This document shows, in pieces, positions 5,253 through 5,861 of a stretch of 5,861 nt of DNA. This DNA is from Peptococcaceae bacterium UBA7185 (GTDB taxonomy: Bacteria; Bacillota; Peptococcia; Peptococcales; Peptococcaceae), in contig DKVF01000066.1 of the NCBI GenBank assembly GCA_002491065.1, positions 1 through 5,861 of the forward strand. The letters run 5' to 3'. Position 1 is the stretch's first letter, and each line of letters starts with the position of its first letter. Made by a program: the position numbers and the translations under genes. The notes beneath the pieces are model-generated. The model was not told where the DNA came from, ran no database searches, and worked only from the letters and a program-made list of their open reading frames with translations.

Positions 5253-5287
5253 CTAAAATGTATGTAATTTTTTATAGGAAAACAAAG

Positions 5288-5324
5288 CAAGCTGCCACGA
5301 AAAACGGCCCAACGTGGCAGCTTG
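5288..5324 (-). terminator. Intrinsic terminator after the TAXI binding protein gene
   Basis: The perfect 12-bp arms CAAGCTGCCACG (5288-5299) and CGTGGCAGCTTG (5313-5324) enclose a 13-nt loop. On the minus strand they are followed by a T-rich CTTTGTTTTCC. The hairpin begins 18 bp past the TAG stop of the TRAP gene, so it should end that transcript and reduce read-through into the dehydrogenase, which would then need its own promoter or partial read-through. Confidence 0.82.
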
Positions 5325-5342
5325 TATTTTATTCGGAAAAGG

Positions 5343-5861
5343 CTATTCTAATACGCCGATTTCTTTGTAATATTTTGCGGCGCCATCGTGAATAGGCAGA
5401 CCAGCTAAGTCTGTAACGGCATTTTCTACGGAGCAAGATTTCAAAATGTTCTGAGATTCGGACAGTGTATCAATATTTTCCCAGAATGTTTTGGTCAAAT
5501 CATAAATGACATCTTCTGGTACATCGGCAGATGTGCAGATAGTGATTTTAATTGCGGAAGTCATGATATCTTCATCCTGACCGCTGTAGGTACCGGCAGG
5601 AATGGTGAATTTAGCATACCATGGATAGGTTTCCTGCAACTTTTCAATCAATGCTTCGTCCATCGGGATCAATTTGCCGCCAGAGGTGGAGGTAATTTCA
5701 GTTACTGCAGCAGTTGGGATTCCCGCCATGATCCAAGCGCCGTCCAACTGTTTGTTGCGCATCAAATCGCTGGCTTCGGTGAAGCCAACATACTGTGCGT
5801 CAATATCGTCAGGATAGTTTAAGCCTAATGCAGTTAAATGGTAGTTGGTTTCTACTTCAGA
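5343..5861 (-). CDS. TAXI-family TRAP transporter solute-binding protein (partial, C-terminal half)
   Basis: This is the extracytoplasmic substrate-binding subunit of a tripartite ATP-independent periplasmic transporter of the TAXI class, which captures organic acids or amino acids for a fused DctQM-type membrane permease. The frame is open from the window edge to TAG at 5343-5345; 172 residues are visible of an expected 310-340, so the signal peptide and N-lobe lie outside. The segment YVGFTEASDLMRNKQLDGAWIMAGIPTAAVTE (about residues 24-54 of the visible part) is the characteristic TAXI stretch. It is followed by YPWYAKFTIPAGTYSGQDEDI and by a C-terminal helix pattern ending GAAKYYKEIGVLE, typical of the family. 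Internal ATG codons, for example near 5762, are not true starts. The membrane subunit gene is not visible and may lie upstream beyond the edge. The ligand is unknown. Confidence 0.9.
   Translation of the reverse strand, partial: SEVETNYHLTALGLNYPDDIDAQYVGFTEASDLMRNKQLDGAWIMAGIPTAAVTEITSTSGGKLIPMDEALIEKLQETYPWYAKFTIPAGTYSGQDEDIMTSAIKITICTSADVPEDVIYDLTKTFWENIDTLSESQNILKSCSVENAVTDLAGLPIHDGAAKYYKEIGVLE

Noticed and set aside
1..5861. CRISPR arrays, tRNA or rRNA genes, insertion sequence ends
   Set aside because: I saw no regularly spaced repeats, cloverleaf-like segments, transposase genes or paired terminal repeats with target duplications.

Overview
The window looks like a chromosomal stretch from an anaerobic, low-to-moderate GC bacterium of the Firmicutes (Bacillota). 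The signs are purine-rich ribosome sites of the AGGAGG type, intrinsic terminators with short T-tails, and a gene mix of DASS/SLC13 anion transporter, LysR and HxlR regulators, D-2-hydroxyacid dehydrogenase and a TAXI-type TRAP binding protein. A Negativicutes or clostridial host is a reasonable guess from this mix, but nothing in the window (no rRNA or universal marker) fixes it.

Layout. (1) 86-1550, minus: a DASS/SLC13-type anion permease whose reading frame is broken once, at about 1042-1044. One extra base in a three-T run (coding strand) separates an N-terminal 170-residue frame from the C-terminal part. Removing it gives a 487-residue protein of normal family length. (2) 1551-1796: a divergent control region with a perfect 22-bp-arm, 3-nt-loop inverted repeat and a 12-bp palindrome at the predicted regulator start site. 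(3) 1797-2705, plus: a LysR-type regulator, the obvious candidate to control the divergent permease. (4) 2722-2767: a hairpin shared by the converging LysR and the next gene. (5) 2836-3465, minus: a small atypical-SDR/NmrA-like NAD(P)-binding protein. (6) 3466-3828: a 363-bp divergent region with a strong promoter for the oxidoreductase, two dyad elements beside it, a promoter for the HxlR gene, and a possible degraded small reading frame. (7) 3829-4155, plus: an HxlR-family regulator with the conserved N-terminal cysteine. (8) 4174-4207: a bidirectional terminator. (9) 4257-5237, minus: a complete D-2-hydroxyacid dehydrogenase. (10) 5288-5324: a terminator. (11) 5343-5861, minus: the C-terminal half of a TAXI TRAP solute-binding protein, cut by the window edge.

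The genes suggest three modules. The first is LysR with a divergent carboxylate permease, now apparently inactive or a phase/assembly variant. The second is HxlR with a divergent NAD(P)-dependent oxidoreductase, a pairing typical of electrophile or redox stress sensing. The third is organic-acid uptake (TAXI-TRAP) upstream of a 2-hydroxyacid dehydrogenase. The permease/LysR part is visibly more AT-rich than the oxidoreductase, dehydrogenase and TRAP genes. I do not see a clearly new biological system. The most unusual items are the perfect long palindrome at 1682-1728, the single-base break in the permease, and the dyad-rich HxlR/oxidoreductase control region.
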